DNA of 64,000 bases, from the NCBI RefSeq assembly GCF_001045445.1, contig NZ_LFNF01000001.1, positions 1 through 64,000 of the forward strand, written 5' to 3'. The position numbers and the translations under genes were made by a program. The stretch is from Chryseobacterium sp. BLS98. GTDB taxonomy: Bacteria > Bacteroidota > Bacteroidia > Flavobacteriales > Weeksellaceae. The notes below the pieces were generated by a model. It searched no databases, was not told the DNA's origin, and saw only the letters and a program-made list of their open reading frames with translations. Below, one piece after another: positions 49,400-57,480 of this stretch. Numbering within the stretch: position 1 is the first letter of the stretch; each line of letters starts with the position of its first letter.

Positions 49400-50921
49400 G
49401 GGCATTGATCATTTGTTTCAGACGGCCGTCTATCAGTTCTTTTCCCAGGATTTCCGCACAGGTATTGAAAGCTCCAATCGTTACTCCCAGAATTCCATGC
49501 ATATTCACAGACTGGCCTGTCAGAAACAGGTTATCAATTTTTGTCCTTGGAGAAACCATTGTTTTCAGCGGATTATCTGAGTTTTTCATGTAACCATACA
49601 TATTTCCTTCAAAGCTGCCGATATAATCCCTGTAAGACAGGGGTGATGAAGTATAAATGCTTTTTATGGAATGTCTGAGGTTAGGAATTTTCCTTTCCAG
49701 AGCAGCAATCATTTTTTCTGCTTTTTCTAATTTGAACTGTTCATATTTTAACCCTCTTTCATGCTCATCAGCAACGGTATTTACAGTTTCTTTCCAGGCT
49801 CTGACTTCTTCAAAATCCATATAGGAGATTGCCGTAAGGCTTTCAGCATAATCAGGATGGTGTTTTGAAGGCGTAGAGGAAAGCATATAGGTTTCCGGCC
49901 AGTTTTCTTTGCTGTAGCGGAATGCCTTCCATATCATTTCTTCTGACGAATAGTGGTAAATATTATAATTGAAGCTCGGGAACGACTGTGGTTTCAGGAC
50001 CAGATAAACACTGAAGCACGATGAAATAGGTTCCCAGCTCAGGACCCTGTTCAGAAAGGATTTTCTGAGCTTTTCTTCTCCGATTAACTTAATAAAGGAA
50101 CGTATTTCTATGTTGGAAATGAATTTCTTTGCTGCATATTCCTTTCCTTCTTTTGTTTTTACGGAAGATAAAACTCCGGTTTCATTGAAAATAAATTCAG
50201 AAACCTCGGAATGTTTATGTACTTCTGCACCATGCTCACGAAGTTTTTTAATGAGCAGTTTTGTGATCTGGCTTCCTCCTTTTACACATTTGTAAGCACT
50301 TTGAATGTAGGAATTTACCGTCAGCGCATGAACATAAAAAGGGATATTTTCAGAATCCCCACCATATAAAAAATTGGAACCCAGCAATACGGCCTGCAGC
50401 TTTTTGTCCTGGGTAACAGATTCTATAAATCTTTTGGTATTAAGGTGAAGGATTTCTTCATTGTAACTTTCTTTCCCAATTACCTGATACCTTGGAAACT
50501 GGGCGCAAACATACTGGATTTCTTCACAATAGCTTTCTAAGTTTTGCCTCTCGTTGGGAAAATGGGCTGCCAGTTGTTCAATGAAGTTTTCATAGCCCTG
50601 TGCATGAGGGTATTCCATATTTTCATCGCCGAAGGAAATCCTGTCGTAGCCGTCATCATCCATTTTATGTAGCTTCAGATCGCCCATAATTTCCAGATAG
50701 GAAAAAAACTGATGAAGATTCTGCCCTTTTGAAAGACCTCCAAGATAATGAACTCCGGTATCGAAAATGAGCTTCTCCCTTGAAAAAGTCTGAAGATTCC
50801 CGCCATACTGGTTATTTTTCTCCAGGACACAAACTTTCAGGCCTTCTTTGGCTAAAATAAGAGCCGAAACCAGACCTCCCAATCCGCTGCCGATCACAAG
50901 TATGTCGTATTCTTTTTTCAA
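49386..50921 (-). CDS. CrtI/RetSat-like FAD-dependent oxidoreductase
   Basis: A 511-residue flavoprotein with the N-terminal dinucleotide motif (VIGSGLGGLVSALILAKEG, then VLEKNNQYGGNLQTF) and the C-terminal FAD-closing block (NLFLTGQSVNMHGILGVTIGAFNTCAEIL) of the phytoene-desaturase/retinol-saturase family. It should reduce or oxidise double bonds of a long conjugated chain, so it could tune the polyene. It has such relatives in many flexirubin clusters. Overlap with the C45 gene shows it to be part of unit 3. Confidence 0.9.
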   Translation of the reverse strand: MKKEYDILVIGSGLGGLVSALILAKEGLKVCVLEKNNQYGGNLQTFSREKLIFDTGVHYLGGLSKGQNLHQFFSYLEIMGDLKLHKMDDDGYDRISFGDENMEYPHAQGYENFIEQLAAHFPNERQNLESYCEEIQYVCAQFPRYQVIGKESYNEEILHLNTKRFIESVTQDKKLQAVLLGSNFLYGGDSENIPFYVHALTVNSYIQSAYKCVKGGSQITKLLIKKLREHGAEVHKHSEVSEFIFNETGVLSSVKTKEGKEYAAKKFISNIEIRSFIKLIGEEKLRKSFLNRVLSWEPISSCFSVYLVLKPQSFPSFNYNIYHYSSEEMIWKAFRYSKENWPETYMLSSTPSKHHPDYAESLTAISYMDFEEVRAWKETVNTVADEHERGLKYEQFKLEKAEKMIAALERKIPNLRHSIKSIYTSSPLSYRDYIGSFEGNMYGYMKNSDNPLKTMVSPRTKIDNLFLTGQSVNMHGILGVTIGAFNTCAEILGKELIDGRLKQMINAHEKK

Positions 50922-51055
50922 AAGAGGAAAAGCTGTGTGTTTTTAATTTAAACGGAAATGCAGTTGCAGGAAAATGGCGCTAAACCATATTTCATTTCTG
51001 AATTGCCGGATGATTTGAGTTTATTAATTAGTTTTCGTTGTTAAAATTAGAAAAA

Positions 51056-51940
51056 TTAATCAATATCATCCCAAAAATCGAAATAATTGAACCATTGAAG
51101 CGGATATTTTCTGATCATGGTTTCAAGATTCTGTACGTAGGAATTGAGAAGTCCCTGAGAATCACGGTTTTTAATATTTTTTGCCACCCTTGCGTATAAA
51201 TGGTAATGCAGGTTCTTTTCTTTCATCACATACACATAGACTACGGGTACACCAAGTCGTGAGGCAATGAGGAAAGGGCCGGCCGGAAACCTGGCGCTTT
51301 TGCCCAGAAGATCCGCTTCAAGATATTTTGAACCTTCAAAATAACGGTCTCCCGTAAAGCAGATCAGCTCGTTATTGGACAAAGCCTGGTTGATCTCAAA
51401 AATATGGGACATATCATCTTTGACGTAGATGAATTTGATATTGCTCTGTTTTACGGCAACGCTTTCCAGGTATTCTTTTATCACGGTTACTTCCTGATCT
51501 GTGGTTACCAGATTGATCTGGCAGTCGAAATCGATATCTGCAAAGAAATGTTCTGCGATTTCAAAATTTCCGATGTGAGCACTGATAAGAACTCCACCTT
51601 TTTTCTCAGCAAGAAGATTGGTAAGGTTTTCAACACCATCAAATTCATAGGTGTATTTTTCTCTTAAGCCGGCAGAAATTGCCGTTTTATCAATCAGGAC
51701 TTTTCCGAAGGTAAAATAGCTTTTGAATACGGAAACCTTTGATTTCCAATATCCATAGCCCAATCTTTTCTGAAAATAGTAAAAGATATACCGGTTGCTT
51801 TTTTTAAGGAATAAAAAATAATAGGAAGCTACAAAATAAAGCACAAAATATGAACTCCGTATGCCGATATTTCTAATACACCAAACGAATATTTTATATC
51901 CTGTTATGGTTCCTTTAGATTTACCTTTCCACTTGTTCAT
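51056..51940 (-). CDS. LpxL-like lysophospholipid/lipid acyltransferase
   Basis: A 294-residue protein with an N-terminal membrane helix (YFVLYFVASYYFLFL) and the LpxL/HtrB-type HX4E motif in LISAHIGNFEIAE (His122, Glu127). In aryl polyene and flexirubin clusters such acyltransferases transfer the polyene chain to an alcohol; here they would join polyenoyl-ACP to the dialkylresorcinol or to another lipid. The C-terminus ends YPLQWFNYFDFWDDID, as in the family. About 110 bases separate it from the ACP gene upstream, with an inverted repeat between. Confidence 0.86.
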   Translation of the reverse strand: MNKWKGKSKGTITGYKIFVWCIRNIGIRSSYFVLYFVASYYFLFLKKSNRYIFYYFQKRLGYGYWKSKVSVFKSYFTFGKVLIDKTAISAGLREKYTYEFDGVENLTNLLAEKKGGVLISAHIGNFEIAEHFFADIDFDCQINLVTTDQEVTVIKEYLESVAVKQSNIKFIYVKDDMSHIFEINQALSNNELICFTGDRYFEGSKYLEADLLGKSARFPAGPFLIASRLGVPVVYVYVMKEKNLHYHLYARVAKNIKNRDSQGLLNSYVQNLETMIRKYPLQWFNYFDFWDDID

Positions 51941-51963
51941 AAGTACAGTTTACCAATTTATCA

Positions 51964-52009
51964 GTGTACCAGTATGACAATAGCTTAATTTATTGTTATA
52001 CTGGTACAT
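51964..52009. repeat. 19-bp imperfect inverted repeat upstream of the acyltransferase gene
   Basis: Arms 51964-51982 and 51991-52009 pair at 17 of 19 positions plus two G-T, with an 8-base loop. The arm text GTGTACCAGTATGACAATA resembles GTACCAGTAATTGTCAG in the loop of the repeat at 40686-40730. Confidence 0.7.
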
Positions 52010-52052
52010 TGTTCTATTGTTACATTATTAAAAAATAAAGTTCAATCGATAG

Positions 52053-52307
52053 TTATGCGTTTTTTTCAGCAATTTTATTTTCAATAGTAGTGTAGAAATC
52101 ATCAAATGTTACCATTTTTTTGAAATCTGCCTCCCCTAATTTCACCCCGAAATTAGATTCAATAACAACGACCATATCAATATAGTCCAGACTGTCCAGC
52201 CCGAGTGTTTTTTTTAGGTTGGCATCATTGCTGATCTCATCGCCATCCACTTCGAATTCGTTTACTAAGAAATCATTAACGATGTCAACAATTTTTTCCC
52301 TTTCCAT
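52053..52307 (-). CDS. Second acyl carrier protein
   Basis: An 84-residue ACP from the ATG at 52307; a TTG start at 52319 would overlap the KS gene by eight bases. The attachment site is Ser39 in LGLDSLDYIDM. It starts a few bases after the KS stop and is probably the partner of that KS. It differs from the first ACP (DSI) in using the DSL motif and may take the starter or the dialkylresorcinol branch. Confidence 0.92.
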   Translation of the reverse strand: MEREKIVDIVNDFLVNEFEVDGDEISNDANLKKTLGLDSLDYIDMVVVIESNFGVKLGEADFKKMVTFDDFYTTIENKIAEKNA

Positions 52308-52311
52308 GTTT

Positions 52312-53532
52312 TTAATCAAATTTTTTAACTATTAATGCGGAGTTGGTTCCCCCAAATCCGAAAGAATTCGACAAAAATACGTCAATTTTTTGATTTTTCG
52401 TTTTTGAGACCAAATTTATCTTTTTCGCCTCATCGTCAGGGTTTTCCAGGTTAATGTTCGGTGCAACGAAATCGTTCTGCATCATCAGAATGGAGTAAAC
52501 CACCTCACTTGCTCCTGCCATCCAGCATTCATGACCGGTCATGGATTTTGTAGAGCTTACAGGAACTTCGCTTCCGAAAATTTCATGGATGGCTTTAGCT
52601 TCATTGGCATCACCGATTGGTGTAGAAGTCGCATGAGCATTGATATAATCTATATCTTCTGCCTTTAATCCGGATTGTTTCAGGGCTCTGTCCATGGCTA
52701 AGGCCGGGCCGTCAACATTAGGTGTTGAGATATGTCCGCCATTTGAAGAGAAACCATAACCTACAATTTCTGCAAGAATTGTAGCCCCTCTTTTCTGTGC
52801 AGATTCCAGACTTTCTACAATAAGGCTGGCAGCTCCTCCGCTTGGGATGAGGCCGTCTCTTTCGGCATCAAAAGGTCTTGAAGCTTTTGTAGGCTCGTCT
52901 TCCCTTACAGAGAAAACACCAAGTCCGTCAAAGCTCGCCATTGAATACTTGTTGGTTTCCTGCGCTCCTCCGCAGATAATCATATCCTGAAAGCCGTTTT
53001 TGATCATCACGTAAGCAAGCCCCAAAGAATGGGAACCGCTCGCACAGGCCGCACTGATGGTAAGGTTAATCCCTTTCAGCTTAAAAATGGTTGAAAGGTT
53101 CATGGTTACTGTTGAATTCATTGATTTGAAGATCGCTCCGGACCCCATCAATGTTGTATCTTTTTTCTCCCTGGCAATGTCGATAGATTCTACAACTGCC
53201 TGAGAAACACTGTCGTTTCCGTATAAAATTCCTACTTCGTGAGTGTCCAGGAAATCCTGTTCTATTCCTGCCTGTTTCAATGCATCTATGGTAGCAAGAT
53301 AAGCATACTCGCTTTCTTCCCCCATGCTTACACGCTGGCGTCTGTTAAGCAGATTTTTAAGATCCGGCTTAGGCACTACCCCTGTAAGGCCGGACCTGAA
53401 ACCGAATTCTTTTCTCTCCTGTACTAAAGCAATACCGGATTTTCCTTGATATAGGGATTCTCTGACCTCTTCCAAAGAGGTCCCGATGCAAGAATAAATT
53501 CCCATTCCGGTAATTACAACCCTATTTTCCAT
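52312..53532 (-). CDS. Beta-ketoacyl-ACP synthase (FabF-like)
   Basis: A 406-residue KS with Cys163 (SAACASGSHSL), His300 (NAHATSTPIGD) and His334 (MTGHECWMAGASE). All three catalytic residues are present. It is closer to housekeeping FabF/FabB in length than the KS at 38 kb. Because it pairs with the adjacent ACP, it may start chain building on the activated aryl acid, or prime the resorcinol chains. The overlap of stops and starts indicates one transcript with fabG upstream. Confidence 0.92.
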   Translation of the reverse strand: MENRVVITGMGIYSCIGTSLEEVRESLYQGKSGIALVQERKEFGFRSGLTGVVPKPDLKNLLNRRQRVSMGEESEYAYLATIDALKQAGIEQDFLDTHEVGILYGNDSVSQAVVESIDIAREKKDTTLMGSGAIFKSMNSTVTMNLSTIFKLKGINLTISAACASGSHSLGLAYVMIKNGFQDMIICGGAQETNKYSMASFDGLGVFSVREDEPTKASRPFDAERDGLIPSGGAASLIVESLESAQKRGATILAEIVGYGFSSNGGHISTPNVDGPALAMDRALKQSGLKAEDIDYINAHATSTPIGDANEAKAIHEIFGSEVPVSSTKSMTGHECWMAGASEVVYSILMMQNDFVAPNINLENPDDEAKKINLVSKTKNQKIDVFLSNSFGFGGTNSALIVKKFD

Positions 53533-53552
53533 TGATAATTAAGATTTTAGAT

Positions 53553-53577
53553 TGCAGGCTACAGGTTGCAGGTTGCA
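53553..53577. repeat. Short GGTTGCA tandem repeat
   Basis: Three near-identical 7-base units (GGCTACA, GGTTGCA, GGTTGCA) lie between the KS and fabG genes and are followed by CTGCTACC text. Similar short repeats are common between genes of Chryseobacterium. Confidence 0.5.
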
Positions 53578-53603
53578 CTGCTACCTTTTATCTGCTACCT
53601 GAT

Positions 53604-54335
53604 TTATGAATAAATTCCCCCGTTGATGTTCACTACTTCCCCGGTAATGTATGAAGCTTTCCTGGAAGCTAAAAAGGCTACAAGATCTGCTACTTCTTCG
53701 GCCTCTCCAAATCTGTTGGCAGGGATCGTTGTTTTCATCTCGTCTTCATTAAAATCCTGGGTCATATCTGTTCTGATAAATCCTGGAGCCACCGCATTTA
53801 CCGTAATATTTCTCTTGGCAACTTCCTGGGCCAGTGCTTTTGTAGCACCTACCAAAGCTGCTTTTGCTGCAGAATAATTAGTTTGTCCTGCGGTTCCTTT
53901 TACCCCGGAAACAGAGACCATATTAATAATTCTCCCATATTTGTTGCGTAGAAGCTTCTGGATAAAGAAGTTGGTTACATTAAAAAATCCGTTCAGACTT
54001 GTATTGATCACACTGTTCCAGTCTTCCCTCTGCATCCACATGAATAATCCGTCTCTTGTAATACCGGCATTGTTTACGATCACTTCAACAATGGCATCAG
54101 GGTTTTTGTCCTGCCATTCCGTTAAAACATTCAAGGTTTCTTCAGCATTGGCTACATCGAATTTAAGGATTTCTCCTGTAGCTCCAAGCTCTTCTACTTT
54201 AGCCAAAGTTTCCTTTGCCGCGGTTTCATTAGAAGCGTAGTTGATGAGTATATGATAGTTTTTTTCTTCCGCCAGTTTTATACAGACTGCTCTTCCAATT
54301 CCCCTGGAGCCGCCTGTGACAATTGCACATTTCAT
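53604..54335 (-). CDS. 3-oxoacyl-ACP reductase (FabG-like)
   Basis: A 243-residue SDR enzyme with the NADP-binding TGGSRGIG (residues 7-14), the NNAG motif, and catalytic Ser141, Tyr154 and Lys158 (VSVSGVKGTAGQTNYSAAK). It reduces 3-ketoacyl-ACP to 3-hydroxyacyl-ACP. As the only reductase in the cluster it should act at each cycle of polyene extension, followed by the dehydratase. An enoyl reductase is not present, in line with a conjugated product. Confidence 0.94.
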   Translation of the reverse strand: MKCAIVTGGSRGIGRAVCIKLAEEKNYHILINYASNETAAKETLAKVEELGATGEILKFDVANAEETLNVLTEWQDKNPDAIVEVIVNNAGITRDGLFMWMQREDWNSVINTSLNGFFNVTNFFIQKLLRNKYGRIINMVSVSGVKGTAGQTNYSAAKAALVGATKALAQEVAKRNITVNAVAPGFIRTDMTQDFNEDEMKTTIPANRFGEAEEVADLVAFLASRKASYITGEVVNINGGIYS

Positions 54336-54411
54336 GTGTTAGTGTTTATTTTATTAGTTTTTTTAAGTTAAATCCTATTCTTCCTTTATGACAATTCATT
54401 ATCAGGGATAA

Positions 54412-55935
54412 TTACATAGCCTTTAAATATTTCTTCACCTCTTCCAGATACGGATACATCACCATATCATCTGAGAATGCAGGAATGATTTTTCTTATCT
54501 CGTCATACAATTCTTTGGTAGAAGATGATACTTTATCCTGAAAACCAAGATATTCAACTGCCTGAATAATAGTAATGGCCTCAATCGCCAATACTTCAAA
54601 TGCATTCTCAATCACTTTCCGGCAGATTACCGCAGCATTGGTTCCCATGCTTACAATATCCTGATTATCATTATTATTAGGTATACTGTGAACATACATG
54701 GAATTCGACAGCATCTGGCTTTCTGCAGTGGTAGATGTTGCCGTAAATTGTACTCCCTGCATTCCAAAATTAAAGCCTAATTTACCTAAATTTACGAAGG
54801 GAGGCAAGATTTCGTTGATCTTTGCATTTAAGAGATAGTTCAGCTGTCTTTCCGCCAGCATGGTCAGCTTGGTAACAACGATCTTTAGCTTGTCCATTTC
54901 CAGCGAAATATAGTCTCCGTGGAAATTCCCCCCATGATATACATGTTTGTCTTTTACATTAATAATTGGGTTGTCATTAGCTGAATTGATCTCGTTTTCA
55001 AGAACTTTCTCAGTATACTCCAAAGTATCTAAAACAGGTCCCAGGATCTGAGGAACACATCTTAAAGAATAATATTCCTGAACTTTTTCCTTAAATACTT
55101 TTTCCTGCTCTTCAAAGTGGGTATAAAGATGATCTTCTCTTTTTCTGATCAGCTTACTGTCAGCCAAGTGTTCACGCATTCTTTCTGCCACTTTCTGCTG
55201 ACCATAATGTTTTTTGGTTCCGTTCAGAGCTTCTGATAAATGATCATCATAAGCCTGAACAATTTCGTTGATGGCACATGAAAGCCTGATGGAAATATCT
55301 GTTAACTGACTCGCTTTGTATGCGTTAACAATTCCTATTCCGGACATAACAGAAGTTCCGTTCATCAAAGCCAAACCTTCACGAATTTCTACTTTGATCG
55401 GCTCCAATCCTTCTGTTGCAAAAACTTCTTTTGTGGCTTTTCTTTCGCCTTTATAAAAAACTTCACCTTCTCCAATCAGGACTAAAGCAAGGTGGGCAAG
55501 CTGTACCAAATCACCACTTGCTCCTACCCCTCCGTGTTCGAAAATCAACGGTGTAATATCTCTGTTGATCAATTCTTTAAGCAGATGAATAACAGACTGA
55601 TGAACACCTGAATTTCCAAGGGAAAGGGTATTCAACCTGGCCAGCATACATGCTTTTACTTCCTCTGCAGGCAATGGGTTCCCGATTCCTGAAGAATGGC
55701 TTCTGATCAGGTTATACTGAAGCTGGTGGGTATCTTCATCACTGATCTTGAACTGGGCCATTGGTCCGAAACCAGTATTGACCCCATATATTACTTTATT
55801 TTTCGAAAATTCCTTTAAAAACTGAAAACTCGTTTCTACTCTATCCAAAAGTGATTCGTCCAGTTCAATTTTTCCGTTCTCAATGATAATTTTTTGAAAA
55901 TCCTTCAGTTCTAAAAAGTTATTTATTTTCATCAA
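54412..55935 (-). CDS. Aromatic amino-acid ammonia-lyase (tyrosine ammonia-lyase type)
   Basis: A 507-residue HAL/PAL/TAL-family enzyme. The MIO prosthetic group forms from Ala139-Ser140-Gly141 in HGGVGASGDLVQ. It has the YNLIRSHSSGIG selectivity loop that I recall from the characterised tyrosine ammonia-lyase of Flavobacterium johnsoniae, so 4-coumarate from tyrosine is the likely product. This gives the aryl starter of the pigment. It is the first gene of unit 3 and lies divergently opposite the halogenase-like gene. A histidine ammonia-lyase is the alternative, but no other hut genes are nearby. Confidence 0.9.
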   Translation of the reverse strand: MMKINNFLELKDFQKIIIENGKIELDESLLDRVETSFQFLKEFSKNKVIYGVNTGFGPMAQFKISDEDTHQLQYNLIRSHSSGIGNPLPAEEVKACMLARLNTLSLGNSGVHQSVIHLLKELINRDITPLIFEHGGVGASGDLVQLAHLALVLIGEGEVFYKGERKATKEVFATEGLEPIKVEIREGLALMNGTSVMSGIGIVNAYKASQLTDISIRLSCAINEIVQAYDDHLSEALNGTKKHYGQQKVAERMREHLADSKLIRKREDHLYTHFEEQEKVFKEKVQEYYSLRCVPQILGPVLDTLEYTEKVLENEINSANDNPIINVKDKHVYHGGNFHGDYISLEMDKLKIVVTKLTMLAERQLNYLLNAKINEILPPFVNLGKLGFNFGMQGVQFTATSTTAESQMLSNSMYVHSIPNNNDNQDIVSMGTNAAVICRKVIENAFEVLAIEAITIIQAVEYLGFQDKVSSSTKELYDEIRKIIPAFSDDMVMYPYLEEVKKYLKAM

Positions 55936-55952
55936 TTAAAAGTAATAGTTGC

Positions 55953-55960
55953 TAATTTTG
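55953..55960 (+). promoter_or_regulatory. Putative -7 box TAATTTTG for the halogenase-like gene
   Basis: Fits TAnnTTTG; about 70 bases before the ATG at 56030. No clear -33 box. It faces the leftward promoter of the ammonia-lyase in the same divergent region. Confidence 0.4.
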
Positions 55961-55993
55961 TAAAATATTAATTATTTGTCACTAATTTAGCGG

Positions 55994-56001
55994 CAAAGAT
56001 A
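55994..56001 (-). promoter_or_regulatory. -7 box TATCTTTG for the ammonia-lyase unit
   Basis: The reverse strand reads TATCTTTG with a TTG about 24 bases further upstream. Transcription would start near 55987, about 50 bases before the ATG. Confidence 0.5.
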
Positions 56002-56029
56002 GAAGTTATTATTAAAATAAAAAATCAAG

Positions 56030-57280
56030 ATGAGCAAAGAATTTGTTGACGTTCTCGTAATCGGTGCTGGACCTTCCGGATGCGTATCTTCTTCATACTT
56101 AAAGAAGAACAATGTCAACGTAAAGGTTGTTGAAAAGACAAAATTCCCAAGACTGGTTGTGGGCGAAAGCTTAATTCCCAGGGTAATGGATCATTTTGAT
56201 GAAGCAGGTCTTTTTCCGGCTCTGGATAAAATGGGCTTCGAAAAAAAGCTGGGAGCACGGTTTTTAAGAGGCAATGAAGTCTGCATTTTTGATTTTAGTG
56301 ATAAATTCGGAGAGGGCTGGGACTGGACCTGGCAGGTTCCCAGAGCTGATTTTGATAATACACTGGCCCAGGAAGTCATCAACAAAGGAATTGATCTTGA
56401 ATTTGAAACGGAAGTCATTGATATCCGATTCAACGGTACAGATTCTGTTATCACAGTAAAAAATAAGGACGGCGAAACGAAGGAGATCCATGCTAAATTC
56501 GTTATTGATTCCAGTGGCTACGGAAGAGTGCTGCCCAGATTGCTTGATCTTGAAAAACCTTCTAAACTGTCTCCTCATTCTGCCATTTTTTCTCACGTAG
56601 AGGACATTAACAGAGAAGAAGGTGAAGAAGGTACTCTTATTTCTTTTGATATCATCGAAACTGAAGTATGGCTTTGGGTGATTCCTTTTTCCAACGGAAA
56701 TACGAGTGTGGGAATTGTAGGTCCTACAGAATATATTGAAAAACTATCTGAAAACGGTGATGCAACGGAAGCATTAAGAAAAGCTATTTCTCTTTCTGAC
56801 TATTATGTAAAACGTTTTGGCGATGTGAATTTTCTTTTTGAACCAAGACATCTGAAAGATTATTCCTGCTCGGTAAAGCAGCTGTTTGGAGACGGATATG
56901 CCCTTACCGGGAATGCTTCTGAATTCCTTGACCCTGTTTTTTCATCAGGAATGGCATTTGCCACAGAATCCGGGATGCTTGCCGCAAAATTAGCTTTAAG
57001 GCAGCTTAATGGCGAACAAATCGACTGGCAGAAAGAGTACACGGATTATATTCTTTATGGCGTGGATGTTTTCACCACCTATGTGAAGGAATGGTATACG
57101 GGAAATCTTCAGGAATTATTTTTCCACAGGCCTGAAAATGAAGATGTGAAGAGAAAAATATGTGCAGTTCTGGCCGGTTATGTCTGGAATAAGGACAATC
57201 CTTTTGTAAGAAAACACGATACAGTCATTAAAAACCTTGCGAACCTCATCAAAATGGAGAAACAGCAGGAACAATCATAA
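56030..57280 (+). CDS. Flavin-dependent halogenase/monooxygenase
   Basis: A 416-residue flavoenzyme with GAGPSG (residues 12-17), a conserved RLVVGESLIP and the WLWVIP block at 214-219, the WxWxIP signature of flavin-dependent halogenases. GWDWTWQVPRADFDN is also typical of that family. It may chlorinate (chlorinated flexirubins are known) or hydroxylate the aryl ring; sequence alone does not decide. It stands alone, rightward, between the ammonia-lyase and the ligase, and is followed by a 13-bp terminator stem. Confidence 0.85.
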   Translation: MSKEFVDVLVIGAGPSGCVSSSYLKKNNVNVKVVEKTKFPRLVVGESLIPRVMDHFDEAGLFPALDKMGFEKKLGARFLRGNEVCIFDFSDKFGEGWDWTWQVPRADFDNTLAQEVINKGIDLEFETEVIDIRFNGTDSVITVKNKDGETKEIHAKFVIDSSGYGRVLPRLLDLEKPSKLSPHSAIFSHVEDINREEGEEGTLISFDIIETEVWLWVIPFSNGNTSVGIVGPTEYIEKLSENGDATEALRKAISLSDYYVKRFGDVNFLFEPRHLKDYSCSVKQLFGDGYALTGNASEFLDPVFSSGMAFATESGMLAAKLALRQLNGEQIDWQKEYTDYILYGVDVFTTYVKEWYTGNLQELFFHRPENEDVKRKICAVLAGYVWNKDNPFVRKHDTVIKNLANLIKMEKQQEQS

Positions 57281-57316
57281 AAAAGGGTCTGAATATTTTC
57301 AGACCCTTTTTGTTTT
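57279..57316. terminator. Bidirectional terminator after the halogenase-like gene
   Basis: Perfect 13-bp stem AAAAGGGTCTGAA/TTCAGACCCTTTT with a 4-base loop and T-runs in both orientations. It starts at the halogenase stop and ends at the stop of the leftward broken gene. Confidence 0.88.
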
Positions 57317-57465
57317 ATTTAAGTACTTTCTTTATTTCCGCCCCGAGTTTTTTACCCGTAACTTCATCCTTCAGGAATTTATAATCGCCGGAAACTACCC
57401 TTACCCTCTGCGCCGTCAAGTCTGTGAAAAGAGTTACTAAAATGATAAGAAAATATTTTTTTCAT
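57315..57465 (-). pseudogene. Frameshifted small exported protein
   Basis: The ATG at 57465 is followed by a run of seven A. Taken with six A, it reads MKKYFLIILVTLFTDLTAQ, a proper signal peptide, then RVRVVSGDYKFLKDEVTG and a Lys-rich end to a TAA at 57315. Taken as written, the frame is lost after five codons and ends after 28. This is a +1 frameshift in a homopolymer: either decay, phase variation or a sequencing error. The mature part is very short, so it may also be truncated. Confidence 0.6.
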
Positions 57466-57480
57466 GGTTGTGCTGGGTTT

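Noticed and set aside
54412..55935. Histidine ammonia-lyase (hutH)
   Set aside because: No hutU, hutI or hutG is nearby and the sequence matches tyrosine ammonia-lyases of flexirubin clusters; the arginase-fold protein at 15 kb is not a hutG because its metal ligands are gone.
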